64,000 bases of DNA from Epichloe hybrida (GCA_019022495.1 JAFEKR010000004.1:2604001-2668000), one strand, 5' to 3'. Counted from the stretch's first letter, positions 49,429 through 61,092 are shown. Program-made: numbers and translations. The notes: generated from the sequence alone by a model not told the origin.

Positions 49429-50229
49429 TCATTCTTCCACGTTGACTCCGTGGGGGGAGTTGTTTCTCGTAGAGTTCCGCGTAGAGTCCCTCGTAGAGGC
49501 GGGTGTTTCGTGACTCAAGGCCGCTGGGTCCGGGATAAAGGGCCGGATAGAATTGCGAATGTAATGTTCCTCCATGCCCAGCGAGACGGCGTCTCTCAAG
49601 CCGCGATTGATACGGTCGACGTACTCGTCCCTGGGCCCACTATCGGCGACGTGAAGGAGGCTCATGTAAACAAGAACATTGCTCGCCTGGCGCTCAAGGC
49701 GCTCAAGGCAATCGAGAAGATGAGGATGGGACTTGTTCTTGCCATGGCGGTGCTTGGCCGTCTTGCGAGCGAGCGACGGTCCTCCGCGGGCAACCAGCCA
49801 CGACACGGGGCGGCGATACAGCGAGCAGCCGGCCAGCTTGACCAGCACGGCCATGTGCCTCTTCTCGTAGGCACCCTTGGAGACGCCCTCGCTGACATCG
49901 AGCTTCCCCTCGTCGCCGTCGTCGATCTCGTACACCAGCCCGTCGACCCAATGGCCTTCTGCGGCAACCACGTTTGCGAAACCGCGCTGGTTGATTTGCC
50001 ATCGGAAATTGGGCAGCCGCCCGAATCCGACGTACCTGCTGTTGGGACATCGCCGCTGCATCTGTCTCATGTACAGGTTGCTGCCGTAAGCAAAGTAGTA
50101 CTTGGCCTGCCGAGCCTCACCCGCCCATGCCTCGTCATCAGGTGTTGTTGTTGTTGTTGTTGTTGTCGTCATGGTGTTACTTTGTTGTTCGTCGTTGCGT
50201 TGTTCCGTTGTCACGCTCCCCGAGGCCAA
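49429..50229 (-). CDS. gamma-glutamylcyclotransferase-like (AIG2/GGCT) protein, 266 aa
   Basis: Single exon. The fold signature YFAYGSNL (45-52) forms the substrate loop, GLVYEI (97-102) the core strand, and E114 in LDVSEGVSKGAYEK matches the catalytic glutamate of gamma-glutamylcyclotransferases. These release 5-oxoproline from gamma-glutamyl amino acids or peptides in glutathione turnover. The N-terminus is unstructured and holds a run of nine Thr encoded by a GTT/GTC-type microsatellite (about 50143-50171), likely variable in length. The start could instead be the Met at about residue 20. The tail has a repeated STRDSTRNSTRN segment. The exact substrate cannot be read from the sequence. 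Confidence 0.87.
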   Translation of the reverse strand: MASGSVTTEQRNDEQQSNTMTTTTTTTTTPDDEAWAGEARQAKYYFAYGSNLYMRQMQRRCPNSRYVGFGRLPNFRWQINQRGFANVVAAEGHWVDGLVYEIDDGDEGKLDVSEGVSKGAYEKRHMAVLVKLAGCSLYRRPVSWLVARGGPSLARKTAKHRHGKNKSHPHLLDCLERLERQASNVLVYMSLLHVADSGPRDEYVDRINRGLRDAVSLGMEEHYIRNSIRPFIPDPAALSHETPASTRDSTRNSTRNNSPHGVNVEE

Positions 50230-50851
50230 GCGGGGCTCCTCAACTCTGTTGTCATTGGATGGGAAGGAATTGAGTGAAGCAAAGGGAAATTAATCATACG
50301 AAAAAAGAAAGAGGGGGAGGGGAAAGTCCCTCATTTTTCTGGTCTCTCCCATCTGCAAAGAAAAGAAGAAGATGAAAAAGGAACCGTTTCATGCCGTCTC
50401 GTCGGAGGGGGAAGGCTGTGGAGCTGACGGACGTGCCATGTCTTGTTGGGCAGCAATCACCGTGACCAATGGAGCTGCACCACGTTCAGTGCCAACAGAG
50501 CGTGTTGCGGGCTTTCCTTTAAAGAAAGAATCTGATTTTTTTAAATTTTTCATCATCCTCCCACGCCTTTTCAGGTTGCGTTTTTGAAACTGGGGACGAA
50601 AGAGGGGGGTGGGTGCCTGTCGGGCGGCTACAAAGGTCAAATCAGAAAGAAGCTTCAACACGGGTCGGTCCATAATAAAGTTATTTATGAATAAAAAGAG
50701 CATGCTTGATGGCAGAAGCACAGCACAGCACATGATGGTAACAATGCCTGGAAAACTTGGATCCCCATGACCCTCGGTGCATGTCTCACCGTGTACATAT
50801 AAGAAAGGGGCCAAGCACGAGACTCTTCCCCCCTTCCCCTCCCCCCCAAAA
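50230..50851. other. divergent promoter region
   Basis: 622 bp between the divergent GGCT-like and amidoligase genes. No gene seen; the 164-codon minus frame (50389-50883) is not supported. Confidence 0.5.
50796..50847 (+). promoter_or_regulatory. TATA-like box and pyrimidine tract upstream of the amidoligase
   Basis: CATATAAG at 50796-50803 followed by a C/T-rich run at 50823-50847, about 50 bp before the ATG. This is a typical filamentous-fungal core promoter arrangement; the function is inferred. Confidence 0.4.
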
Positions 50852-52127
50852 ATGTTTCTCGCCTCATCCAGGTCTCGCGGCATGAGACACTACAACTTTG
50901 GCGTGGAGATCGAGACGATTGGGAAACCGTACGGCGGCGGAGAGTCCTTCACCAACGTCGACTGGTACAGGCAGCTGGCGCAGAAGCTGCAGAACAGAGG
51001 CATCGATGCCGTCCACGACGACTGCTCGAGGTACAGCAAGCATCCCGAGTACTACGGCGGCAAGTGGTTCGTCACACGAGATGGCTCGCTCAAACGGCTT
51101 CGGCCGTATGGTATGTTGGATATCATTCTCACTCACATTCTCATTCTCACTCACTCTTACCCTCACTCACGCTCACTCACTCACTCTCTCTCACCAGTAT
51201 GCATGGAAGTCGTCTCCCCCCGCCTCGACACGACCCTCCACGTCTCCCGCATCCTGAGCGACTTCTGGGAAGCCATGCGCGTGCACTTCAGCCCCCAGCG
51301 CGACGCCTCCTGCGGCGGCCACGTCCACGTCACGCCCGTCTCGCGCAGAAGCAGGAACAAGTTCAGCCTCGGCGCCCTCAAGAAGATCGCCTTTGCCGCC
51401 GTCGCCCACGAGGACTTTGTGTCGTCGATGCTCCCCGCCGCCCGCCGCTCCAGCCAGTACTGCCGGCCCAACAGCCAGAGCGCCGGCTCCCGCCTCCACG
51501 AGACGCTGCTGCTGCTCCGGGGGGATAACGACAACGACAACGACAACGACAACAGCAGCAGCAGCAGCAGCAGCAAGTCCACCGCGGGCCTGAAGCAGGT
51601 CGCCGCCGAGATACGCCGCCTGCCCTCCGAGGCCGACGTGTACGCCTACATGCAGGCCGACCGGTACGTCCTCTGGAACTTCCAGAACGTCTTCCCGCAC
51701 CCCAGGACGGGCAGGTGCACGGGGACCGTCGAGTTCCGCGGAGGAAACCAGTTCTTGAACACGAGGGGGACGCTGGCGTGGGTGGCCTTTGTGCTGGCCT
51801 TTATCACGCTGGCTTTGGACGAGGTATGTCCGGTCTGTCCCCCCCCCCCCCTTTTCCTTCCCCTTGTAATTGTTGGCTTTTTTTTTAAAAAAAAAATTTA
51901 AAAAAAAATAATCCCTCTTGGCGGGCGATCCCCCCTTGTCACAACTGATCCTCGTTTTTTTTCCATGGTAGAACCTGCTCAAGCGATTCTCGGAATACAC
52001 TCACCCCGCCGACCCCAAGTACACGGAACGCCTTGAGAAATGGTGGATCAAGATTGGGAAAGCGGCAAAAAAGTCTAAAATGGCCAGGCATCTCCCCGAT
52101 GACTATAGAAAGATGATGTCTAGATGA
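50852..52127 (+). CDS. putative amidoligase (ATP-grasp/COOH-NH2 ligase-like), 346 aa
   Basis: Exons 50852-51110, 51198-51823 and 51972-52127. Motifs of the fungal and bacterial amidoligase_2 family are in order: FGVEIE (16-21), CMEVVSP (88-94), CGGHVHV (125-131) and VEFRGGN (264-270). They are the likely nucleotide- and metal-binding residues of an enzyme that joins carboxyl and amino groups to form an amide. The substrate is not known. A low-complexity loop of alternating DN followed by seven Ser (about 195-212) comes from (GACAAC)n and (AGC)n repeats. Intron 1 is 87 bp of CTCACT microsatellite, in frame and stop-free. Intron 2 (51824-51971) carries C11, T and A runs. The Met at residue 11 is an alternative start. 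Confidence 0.87.
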
Positions 52128-52480
52128 TGGATATGCCTGGATAATGCGTGCATCGACAGTTCACAAACCGCAGTAGTGCAGGCTAGGATGCCTGCCGGAA
52201 GTGATATTGTTTTCTGTTTCCCCCCTCCCTTTCTTCTTTTGTCATTTAGTTCTTGTCTCTCCTATGTGCTCCTTTACTTGTTCATCTTGGACTTCTTTCG
52301 TCAACTTCATCATGACAACCATCCTTCACAGCGACGGCGCATCTTTGTGACAACGTACGACGCAATCGTCACCCTAATATACGTCATCATTCACACGCTG
52401 CCCATGCTACCCATGCTTGCTACGAACACATTGTACCTGCCGTGAACCACAAACCGCCGTCAAACGCCAATATGAACCTG
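52128..52480. other. intergenic, convergent gene ends
   Basis: No convincing gene; an 89-codon plus frame (52176-52445) is unsupported. Confidence 0.5.
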
Positions 52481-54832
52481 CTATGTTTCCTTCTTGGCCG
52501 GGTCCTCCTCGAACAGAACCAAAATCGTGCCTGCCTTGCAAATGTCCTGCCAATGCATGTCAGTGTCTAACAACTTGAGGTATTCACCTCTCTCTTTTAC
52601 CAGAAAAGGAAAGTGAACAAGGACGGATATGAAATATGAGCAAGACAGCTGTACTTACACCCTCCTTGTGGGCCAGTTTCTTGACCACGCCGTCCTGCGG
52701 CGATCTAATCACCGTCTCCATCTTCATTGACTCGATACTAGAAGACGCGTGAGTTCGGATTGGTTGGTAGACAGCAACAGAGGCAGCTGATATCCTTCCA
52801 CTTACACTACAAGAGGGGTTCCCTTCTTGACCTCCTGTCCCTCAACCACCTCATTCTTCATGATCTTGCAGGGCATCGGGGCGACTACCGAGGCAGCAAT
52901 CTCCCTGAGACCCAATGCCTTCTCATACCATGTCGGGGGCAGAAGGCCAAGGTCGGTCTTGACACCGTGCTGAAAGACGGTAATCTTGGTGTCGTTTTCT
53001 TGCGTCTGCGGTACAACAGACGACAGTATCCTCTCGGATGGGAAATAGGTCTGCAGCTTCACAACGGCGCCTTCGGCCTGGGGCTCGGTGACGACGTTCT
53101 TGAAGACGGTAGCATCATGTCCCTTGCGTGAAATGGAAACATTGTAAAGGTTGTGTCCGGTCTGCGTGATGGCAGCATCAACAATCTCACCGTCCTTCTC
53201 GCTATATCCATCGAGTACCTTGAATGCCAGCTTGCGCTCGGCTGAAGCACTCGCTTCGCCGAACCCAAGCGTCAACCCATGTGGCTTGCTGTCCTTGCAC
53301 TGCAGGTTGAGCACGCCGAGCGCCGCTTGGACGAAAACTTCGTCGTTGATGTGTCTGGGCTTGAAGAGCTCGTTCCTCCACTTCTCGATGAAGCCAGTCT
53401 CCACGTCGCCTTGGATGAAAGCTGGCGAGTAGCACAGACGCTTGAGGAATTCGACATTGGTGCTGACACCAACAATTTCGAACGCTCGTAGCGCGGCTGC
53501 CAGTTTGGCAATAGCCTGCCCGCGGTTCTCTCCTCGCACAATCAGCTTGGCAATCATGCCATCATAGGCTTCTGACACAGTGCTGCCAGAGCCGAAACCC
53601 CAGTCCAATCTGACATCTGGGTCGGCAAGGACTGAGTCGGGCAGAACGGCGTGAACGAGCTTGCCAGAGTCAGGCATGAAGCCTTTCTCGGGGTTCTCGG
53701 CATATACGCGAGCCTCAATGGCGGCGCCGAGCTTCCTCATCTGCTCCTCAACCTGTGGCTGTTTAAGAGGCAGCTCTTCTCCAGCGGCAATGCGGAATTG
53801 CCACTCAACCAGATCCAGTCCAGTCACCATCTCAGTGACGGGATGCTCAACCTGAAGTCTAGTATTCATCTCCATAAAGTAGAACTTGCCGCTGTCCTTG
53901 TCGAGGATGAACTCAACAGTGCCAGCACCGACATAGCCCACCGCCGACGCCGCCTTGCGGGCTTTGTCCCACAGATCTTGTCTCGTAGCCTCATCCAAGT
54001 CAGGAGCGGGAGATTCCTCCAACACTTTTTGATGTCTTCTCTGGATACTGCAGTCGCGCTCGCCCAGGGCAACGGTGTTGCCATGCTTATCAGCAAAGAC
54101 CTGCACTTCGACGTGACGTGGCCGTACAATATACTTTTCCACCAGCATAACCTCGCCGCCTTGGCCAAATGAGGCTCGCGCCTCGGCTCGCGCGCTCTTC
54201 AGCTGGGTCATGAACTCGTCCTCAGTCATGACAATTCGCATACCCTTGCCACCACCGCCTCGTACGCTCTTCAGCAGCACAGGGAAAGTGATGTCCTTGG
54301 CATATTGGAGCAGCTCCTGCTCACCTTGCTCCGAGCCATGGTACCCAGGTACACAAGGCACGTTGGCAGCGGTCATGATTTCCTTGCTCCTCGCCTTGTT
54401 GCCCATGTCGGCCATGGCTGTCGCGGGGGGGCCGACGAACACAATGCCCTCCTTCTCACATCTTTCGGCGAACTGCGAGTTCTCGGAAAGAAATCCATAG
54501 CCAGGATGCAAAGCCTGGATACCATGCTTCTTGGCCAGGGCAATGATCTTGTCTCCGTCGAGGTAGCCATTGGCAGGACCAAGCCCTAATGACTGAAATC
54601 CGGTCGAAGCATGCCACGAGCCAGCATCGACGTCTGTGTAGACAGTGGTGGCGCGGATTCCCATGCGCTCCGCAGTGCGATTAATTCGAATGGCTATCTC
54701 ACCACGGTTGGCAATGAGCACCGAGCTGAGAGCAGTTGTCTTGGTTGCCTTGGGAGCCGACGACGACGACGTGGAGAGGTAGCGAGGGAGGGGCCTCAAT
54801 GGAAGGCGGTTGGCTCCTCTGATGGAGCGCAT
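52481..54832 (-). CDS. mccA: methylcrotonoyl-CoA carboxylase subunit alpha, mitochondrial, 723 aa
   Basis: Exons 52806-54832, 52659-52737 and 52481-52546. This is the biotin-containing subunit of the enzyme that carboxylates 3-methylcrotonyl-CoA in leucine breakdown. An Arg/Ser-rich presequence (MRSIRGANRLPLRPLPRYLS) indicates mitochondrial import. Next come the biotin-carboxylase domain with NRGEIAIR (42-49), the ATP-grasp glycine loop VRGGGGKGM (about 190) and EMNTRLQVEHPVTE (about 320-333). The C-terminal biotinyl domain has APMPCKIMKNEVVEG and the acceptor lysine 681 in ESMKME. The length matches the family. The biotin motif is split from the carboxylase domain by intron 1 (52738-52805). 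The frame stays open to 55060, but the presequence supports the start at 54832. The beta subunit gene is not in this window. Confidence 0.95.
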
Positions 54833-55289
54833 GGTGACGATGTGATCTGATGAGGAATATATATCTCTAGCAATGGCACGAAACAGAGTATCCCCAAGCG
54901 GAGGAGACGGCCATGGAAGAGATTTTCCAAAGGGAGAGGGATTCCGGGGGAAAACGAGGCCGTGAGGACTGGTTACTAGGTACGGAGCATTTGGCAGGAG
55001 AACGCGCTGTGCCACTGCCGACCGCGGGGAGCCGAATGTAGCCGCCATGCCAAGCTGCACTATTACGGATTACGGATTACGGATTATACCCATGAGATCT
55101 GCCTGCATGATTTCTCCAATCAGCGTAGAGAAACACCCAGAAAGTGGGGCATCTCCCAGATCCCCTGGTCCCCATCGTCATGACAAGGCAATCGAACCGT
55201 CGGGTGATCTCCCGCCCACTTCGTCCATTGTACGAAGAAGCCCAACCGCGCCGGCCGACGATCATTTCCATCCAACATACCGCCTGGCC
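54833..55289. promoter_or_regulatory. divergent promoter of mccA and the PNPOx-like gene
   Basis: 457 bp. It holds a TATATAT box at 54858-54864 (about 30 bp before the mccA ATG, minus strand) and three tandem TTACGGA units at 55061-55087. Regulatory roles are inferred. Confidence 0.45.
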
Positions 55290-56234
55290 ATGGACAAGAT
55301 TCCCCTCAACTACGAAGCCTCAGGAGGCGACACCCACAAACAAACCACCACCAGTCTGCCTCAAGAAGTCGTGCAATGTCTCGAAAATGCCCGATTCGTA
55401 AGTTCCGCGATGCCATCTACCCCGCTATCAAACGCCAAGATGACAATCTTGTTTTTTTTCAAAACATCAATGCCCTTTTTTCCTCTCTCCAAATATGCAG
55501 ACGACAACTCTCGGCATGAAATAAATCTTTCCCCGAGGCTACAAGCTGACTGACCTGACCTTCTCCGACTTCCATAGCTCCATCTCGCGACATGCACAGA
55601 CAACGTGCCCAATGTCTCGCTCATGAACTACACCTACCTGCCTTCATCGCCGCACTCCTCCGCCCCCGTCATCATCATGACGACGAATCCCAAATCACGC
55701 AAGACGACCAACATTGTTGGCAATCCCAACGTGTCTCTCCTCGTTCATGACTGTGCGTTTCAGGGCCGCTCGCTCCTCAGCTCTCCCCCACCATGTTCGG
55801 AAATCGGCTAACTCGAACCCTTCTCCCTAGGGGTTTCTCATCGACCGCCGACTCAAGGTCGTCGCATGTCCGGTGGCTCACCGGGGCCAGAACAACGTTC
55901 CAGCCTCGCCTCGCTATTGCTCAATCTCAATTCCACCGCCGTGTCCAGCATCAGCGCTACCATAGGAGGGGAAGCACACCTGGCACCGTCTGGATCCGAG
56001 GAGGAAAAGTACTTTACGGAGCAGCACTTGGCCAATAATACCTTTGAGGAGGGAGAGCCCATTTTCCGTCCCGACAGTACCTCGGGGGCCGGGGCCCGAG
56101 ATAGTCATTTCGTGGACGGAGAGGAAGTTCGAGTCATCATTGTCAATATCAAGGACGTTAGGATAAGTGACTGGAAAGGAACTGTGCGGGACTGGGCTGT
56201 CGTTCCGGGCTCCGGCTTGGTCAACGGACAGTAA
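55290..56234 (+). CDS. PNPOx-like FMN-binding family protein, 228 aa
   Basis: Exons 55290-55397, 55578-55752 and 55831-56234. The introns are 180 and 78 bp, GT-AG. The product has the split-barrel fold signature of pyridoxamine 5'-phosphate oxidase-like flavoproteins: LHLATCTDNVPNVSLMNYTY (residues 37-56), TTNPKSRKTTNIVGNPNVSLLVHDW (about 70-94) and a C-terminal VIIVNIKDVRISDWKG. This is the layout of the uncharacterised yeast pair YLR456W/YPR172W. The middle (about 98-140) is a Gly/Ser-rich insertion. Actual PNP oxidase activity is doubtful because the substrate residues of the true enzyme are not evident. It is divergent from mccA. Confidence 0.85.
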
Positions 56235-56773
56235 GCGAATTTCCGAGGCTGTCCGGTTGTCCAATGTGTTCTATATGCTCGTCCGCTGCGCCTGTGGGTT
56301 TTGATAAACCCATTTCCTCCACGTATCACCTACTTTTGATTCGGGTTACTCAATCTACTCGGACGTTTGGAAGGTACACGCCACACAACAAGGTCACTAG
56401 GCTTGTAACAGGAAAGTTGCTCGCAGGAATGTCCTCTTTAGTCTCAATTTTCAGGTCCATTTGCTTCCCACAGTGTTTCGCAAAATATCCATTCCGCCCT
56501 GTTATCCTTACAAGTCCAATACGCCAAGCCATCTCACCCCACCCCACCTCACCTCGCACACGCTTTGTGGAGAGGGTCGAGGTTACTGTTTTCCCCTTCC
56601 GCAATTTGGTGGTTTACATCACTCCCTTTGTCCCATTGTCCCAGAATTTGGTATTCCCCTAACAATACTGAGCGCAGACTAGGATTTTCTTTTTTTCTTT
56701 TTTTGCTCAAGTAATGCAAATGCTTAACAATTGGAGGGGAAAAAAAATCTCGCGATGAAGTCGCGAAAACAAA
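56235..56773. other. intergenic, convergent gene ends
   Basis: T-rich tract at 56686-56705; no convincing gene. Confidence 0.5.
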
Positions 56774-58572
56774 TCACCTGGCCCACTCAACAACCTCGAG
56801 GGCCATCATGACTAGTACAAGAGTAGATGGCAAGATCCTGTCTCATTGTTAGATTTCGATTCTGGAATGACCACACGTGATGAAGGAACTGACCAGATGA
56901 CATAACTCTGGAACAGGACGCGGCCCATAGTCTTCTCAAAGACCATATTGATCTGGCAGATTTGGGCCAATTGGAGAGCGCTCGGGGCGCCTGTGAGCAG
57001 GAAGCAAACGATGATGAAGATCGGATCGTCCAGAATGCTGACATTGAGATACTTGGCAGTGAGGGCCAGGAGAGGCGCCATGATAGCTGTTGGGAGAACC
57101 ATGCGACTCAGCAAGGAAGCAACAAGTAACTTGGTTCCAATCTGTTCCTCCTCGGCATCGTGATTGTCATCTCGAGCCATGGTGTTTCGGGCCAAATTGG
57201 CACCCAGAACAACAAGAATCAACGGCACGGCAACACCACCGCTCGATTTCACGGCATTCGTGACACTGTTGTTAACGAAAGAGCCTTCTTCAAAAAACAG
57301 CTTCTGCAGCGCAGGGATCGAAGCAACCAGGACGGCGAAAAGCATGGCCCACAACGGCGGATTCATGAACTCCCATACAAAGGTAGATAACTTAACAATG
57401 CTGCGCTTGACCACAGACATGACTATTTGCAGAGGACGGGGCAAGACGTTGTATACTTTGAGCATGTGTCTATGACCACAAGCCCCGACACGTGCTCTGA
57501 AGGTCCGACGATCGGTTTGGTTATCACGGACATGCGGAAATGGATTTGAAGCGTTTTCCCCGCGCATGGCGCCTTGTTGATGGCTGGGAAAGGTCGAATA
57601 AGTCGCCTTGGCCTTTTTGGGAGAAAGCAGGTCTTCTTCATCACTGTATTCGGCCATGGAAGACTGCGATGCGCCAGCGATAGGTGTTCGGCCAGCGGGG
57701 ACATAGTCTCGGGAGTCCAGGCTGCGATTCTCGTCCTCTTCCTCAGTGTCGCCCTCGAGCCGGTCAATCAAAGCACGAGTGTCATCGTCTTGGGGTTCAT
57801 CAAGGTATCGTTGTTGACCTTCTTCGGCAATTTCATCCTGGTATTCAGCGTACTTGTCCTTAGGGGCCAACAGCACATGGTAGCCCCAGCTCCAGCGCAC
57901 CAATTGACCGAGTTGCTGGAAAATCAGAAGATACAGGATGCCTCTTGCGGCAACCTCGTCGTCATTGTCGCCGGGTATTCTGTCCCAGTGAAGGCCCTTG
58001 ATCGTCTGAGAAAGCGACATTACAAGAGAGATGGGCAATGAATTCGAGTTTCCGAAGACACCCATGGCAGTGACAAAATTGGCGGCTCGCTTATTGAATC
58101 GAAAGGCTTTGGCGACTAATATGGAAACCACCCATGATACGGCAGTTTGGACGATGAAGATGGCGGGAATGATGGCGAGTTCGGACAACGTTTCGGCGTT
58201 GAGTTGTGAGGCGAGCTTGGTGAAAACTATTACATGATAACATGCGATTAGATCGAGAACACGAGACGACGGGTGCGAGATTGACGATTACTTACTGAGG
58301 CATGGCGTGAAGAGCATAACATTCAGGTTCGCAAGGAACTTTTGCTTATCGGCATCGAAGTGGCCGAGCCGGGCGATGATGTACCCAGGCAAACTGACAC
58401 AGACGACTTCCAAAACGGCTTCGAATACGAGTAAACACAGATGAGGCAGCGAAGGGTGGTTATCAGGGCCACCCCCTTGCGTGAAAACTTTCAACGGCAA
58501 GTCATAAGCATCTCGGGCCAACTGTGCCAGACGTAAGGACGTCGGCTTGGGAAGGCCTCCAGCAAAATCCAT
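56774..58572 (-). CDS. PIN-like auxin efflux carrier family transporter (ECM3-like), 557 aa
   Basis: Exons 58296-58572, 56894-58226 and 56774-56837. A membrane-transport (PF03547-type) protein with two bundles of hydrophobic helices. The N-terminal bundle spans residues about 45-210 and contains ANLNVMLFTPCLIFTKLASQ and the AMGVFGNSNSLP motif. A long acidic, Ser-rich cytoplasmic loop (about 240-360, EGDTEEEDENRS) follows, then the C-terminal bundle with LTGAPSALQLAQICQ. The short last exon encodes the conserved end LVLVMMALEVVEWAR. This is the architecture of yeast ECM3/YBR287W, thought to sit in the endoplasmic reticulum; the substrate is unknown. The last intron donor is GTCAGT with a CTAACA branch point. 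The ATG at 58572 is used. Confidence 0.9.
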
Positions 58573-58744
58573 CAATAGCCAAATGCGATGATCTGGAAAA
58601 TAACGAAGATATTAAGTTGGCGGGTATATTGCTGGTTGAGGTGCACAAGCAGCTCTCTCGGGGTTGCTTCGGAGACGGTTCGCTGAAAGAATGTCGGCTC
58701 TCGCGAGGGCTGTGGGATTCCTTTTATTGCTGTCAGTGAGTGCA

Positions 58745-58780
58745 GCGGGTTGCAGGTTGCAGGTTGCGGGTTGCGGGTTG
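58745..58780. repeat. GGTTGCA/GGTTGCG tandem heptamers
   Basis: About five head-to-tail 7-bp units in the upstream region of the ECM3-like gene. Confidence 0.8.
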
Positions 58781-59246
58781 GCGAGCTGGCGGCCTCGTCG
58801 AGTGTGGGTGGCAACGAAAAGCGCGAGGTTGAGAATGGTACAGCGTAACAAATAACCTTAAAACACAGTGGTTCGGATTGCAACACAGCGGCAGCCAGCA
58901 CAGCAAATCGAAAGGGGGAGATGGGCTCTGCGATCAGACGTCTGACATGTCTCGGTCTCTGTCTCGGTGGGTGCACCGGTTGGCAGTTCGGGTCGCACTT
59001 CAACTTGACTCGACGGTCTAAAAATGCTGCATCATGCTAAAGTACTCCGTAGTGGGCGGTCGCAGCGTGCGACCTAGGGCGTCCTAGTCATGGCCTTAAT
59101 AATAAGCCGTCGTAACGTAAATCCTCCTTTGAAAATGATTGATTGCGGAGAAGGCTGCCTGGTGATTGGCGCTTGCAAGTTTCATTTCAATTGGAGGGAA
59201 GCGCGAGCCTGCAGAGAGAGTCTCTCTATAATATGCTGCTGGTGAG

Positions 59247-59261
59247 TGACTCAGTGACTCA
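59247..59261. promoter_or_regulatory. two adjacent TGACTCA (AP-1/Gcn4-type) sites
   Basis: TGACTCA at 59247-59253 and 59255-59261, 1 bp apart. Palindromic-type bZIP sites (Gcn4/CPC1 class). About 675 bp upstream of the ECM3-like start; the regulated gene is uncertain. Confidence 0.45.
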
Positions 59262-60891
59262 GTGGGTGGTCACTGGTGACTCTGGTGAGGAAGGCCGGCT
59301 GGAAGAAAAAGTTGGAGGGAAACAGGGGCCAGTGCCAAGCCGTGACCCGCCCCGCCCAGTGCAACGCAAAGAGAGGAGTTCTGGTCTTGGCGTCTGGTTC
59401 TGGCGTGATCGGAAGAGAACCGAACAAACACCCGCATCGACGCATTCAAGCGCACGTCGGAGGGGATGCTCCTTCAACCCTTGGCTTGCTACTTCCACCA
59501 TCATGGGACATTTGTTCCGGACTGCACGGAGGAGTACATCTCATCGCAGGATGTAACGATGCAACCAGAGACCAGACTCTTTCCACGTTGTTCATGACTT
59601 CTAGGCCCTCCCGAGAAGTAGGTATAGTATACTGCCCTTCTTCTCAACTTTTGGCGTAATCGCCACGCAATGTCTTGGCAAGGGGATTAACCCTGATATA
59701 CACCAAGAACGTGTCATAGGACTTCTAGTGCTTGCAACTTGCTTGGTTGCCAGACTAGCACTAGCAGACAGACGCTACCAGACACTACTAGACGGTCAGC
59801 TGCCGACCCGTTGTCTTCTCCAGCTTCACTGACGGTAGCGCAGATGAGGTTGTTGTTCTAGTGTTCTACGGAGTAGTCCGTCTGTGGAACGGCTCATATG
59901 TGGCGCAACCTGCCAGCGATCGATCAAGCTCGCCTGCACGACAACTTCGAAAGGCTTGACCTGTGGACGTGCGCGCGTGGGCCACGTGTAGCCAGATAGA
60001 TAGAGCCAGCAGTCGTCGTCGTTGCGTCTGTAAGATGGCCAAGAAATCACATCTCATCCGCCATGCGGCACGGTATGGAAAGGGGTCCAAAACAAGTTAG
60101 GCTGTGAGAAAGCCAGCCAGTGGTGGCGGCCCGTTATCTCCCCTCTTTGATGAAGAACAAGTTGCTGAGGGAAACAAGGAAAACATCAAGGCTGAGCCCA
60201 AAGCCATGTCGTCAAACAGTACTAAGCGGCGTACTCCTAATTGATATGCGATGGGACCGCCGGAGCAGGACGTACATGTACGGAGTATGTACGGAGTAAA
60301 TTGCAAAATTGCGCCAAGCATACGGAGTAATGTCCCTTATTATAACATTATTACTTCTTCGTACGGAGGTACGGAGGAGAGGAGGGCCTCGAGCCGGTCC
60401 GCCTGGCACGGAACCATGCCTTGCCTCCGTCCTCTCGCTTATGCAACGGACAATGACAACGTGATTCACCCTGGTCAGTGGTCACTCACCATTCTCTGAT
60501 TTGTGAGAATAATTCTATAATTTAGGCAGAATCCTTTCCGATGGCTCATTAGGCAGATAGATGATTTACTCCGTACGGACGTAGAGGCTTGGTATTTCCT
60601 GTCCTTGGCGGATTTCAGTCCGCAAAATGCCACATCGCATTGCCAAGAATCTGGACAATCACCACGTCGCATTACCGTATCAAGCAAGATCCTGCGCATT
60701 TGACCGGTCTTGGCAACAATTCGTGCCAGGAGTGCCGCCCTTTGACCATTTCTGTTTTACCTTTGCAGCAGAGAAGCGAAGAAGTCAGGTTTGTGGAAAA
60801 ACCTCCATGGCTGACGTCGTCCACCTTTGCCTAGACTCATCACGTGAAAGAGCTCCATGGGAAACAAACGAGAACTAGGGCGAAACATATT

Positions 60892-60910
60892 CATTCATTC
60901 ATTCATTCAT
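60892..60910. repeat. (ATTC)n microsatellite
   Basis: Four to five ATTC units. Confidence 0.85.
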
Positions 60911-61025
60911 GCGGCTCAATCTGTGTGACATGCACCCGGGGCGTTCTCGTCAGATTTCTAACTCGGCTGGTGGTGTCGGTTTGATGTACTCCAGTGTTGT
61001 ATCACACCGATTCACACGCAGTACG

Positions 61026-61092
61026 ATTTCGATGGCATTTCGATGGCATTTCGATGGCATTTCGATGGCATTTCGATGGCATTTCGATGGCA
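61026..61092. repeat. 11-bp minisatellite, six copies
   Basis: Six near-perfect tandem copies of ATTTCGATGGC. As 11 is not a multiple of 3, overlapping frames show repeated FRWHFDGISMA-like peptides that are not evidence of coding. Confidence 0.92.

Noticed and set aside
49306..50277. 323-codon plus-strand frame
   Set aside because: Antisense of the GGCT-like gene, whose motifs are unmistakable; contains a Cys/Val run from the GTT microsatellite.
51191..52000. 269-codon minus-strand frame
   Set aside because: Antisense of the amidoligase exon 2, with Ala/Val runs from the repeat region.
54833..55060. N-terminal extension of mccA
   Set aside because: The frame is open, but the ATG at 54832 begins a good mitochondrial presequence, and a TATA-like box lies within the extension.
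55061..55087. TTACGGA repeats as a telomere-like tract
   Set aside because: Only three units, internal, and not the fungal telomere repeat TTAGGG.
59143..59659. Plus-strand frames of 127-137 codons downstream of the ECM3-like gene
   Set aside because: No domain; codon use and overlapping opposite-strand frames suggest chance.
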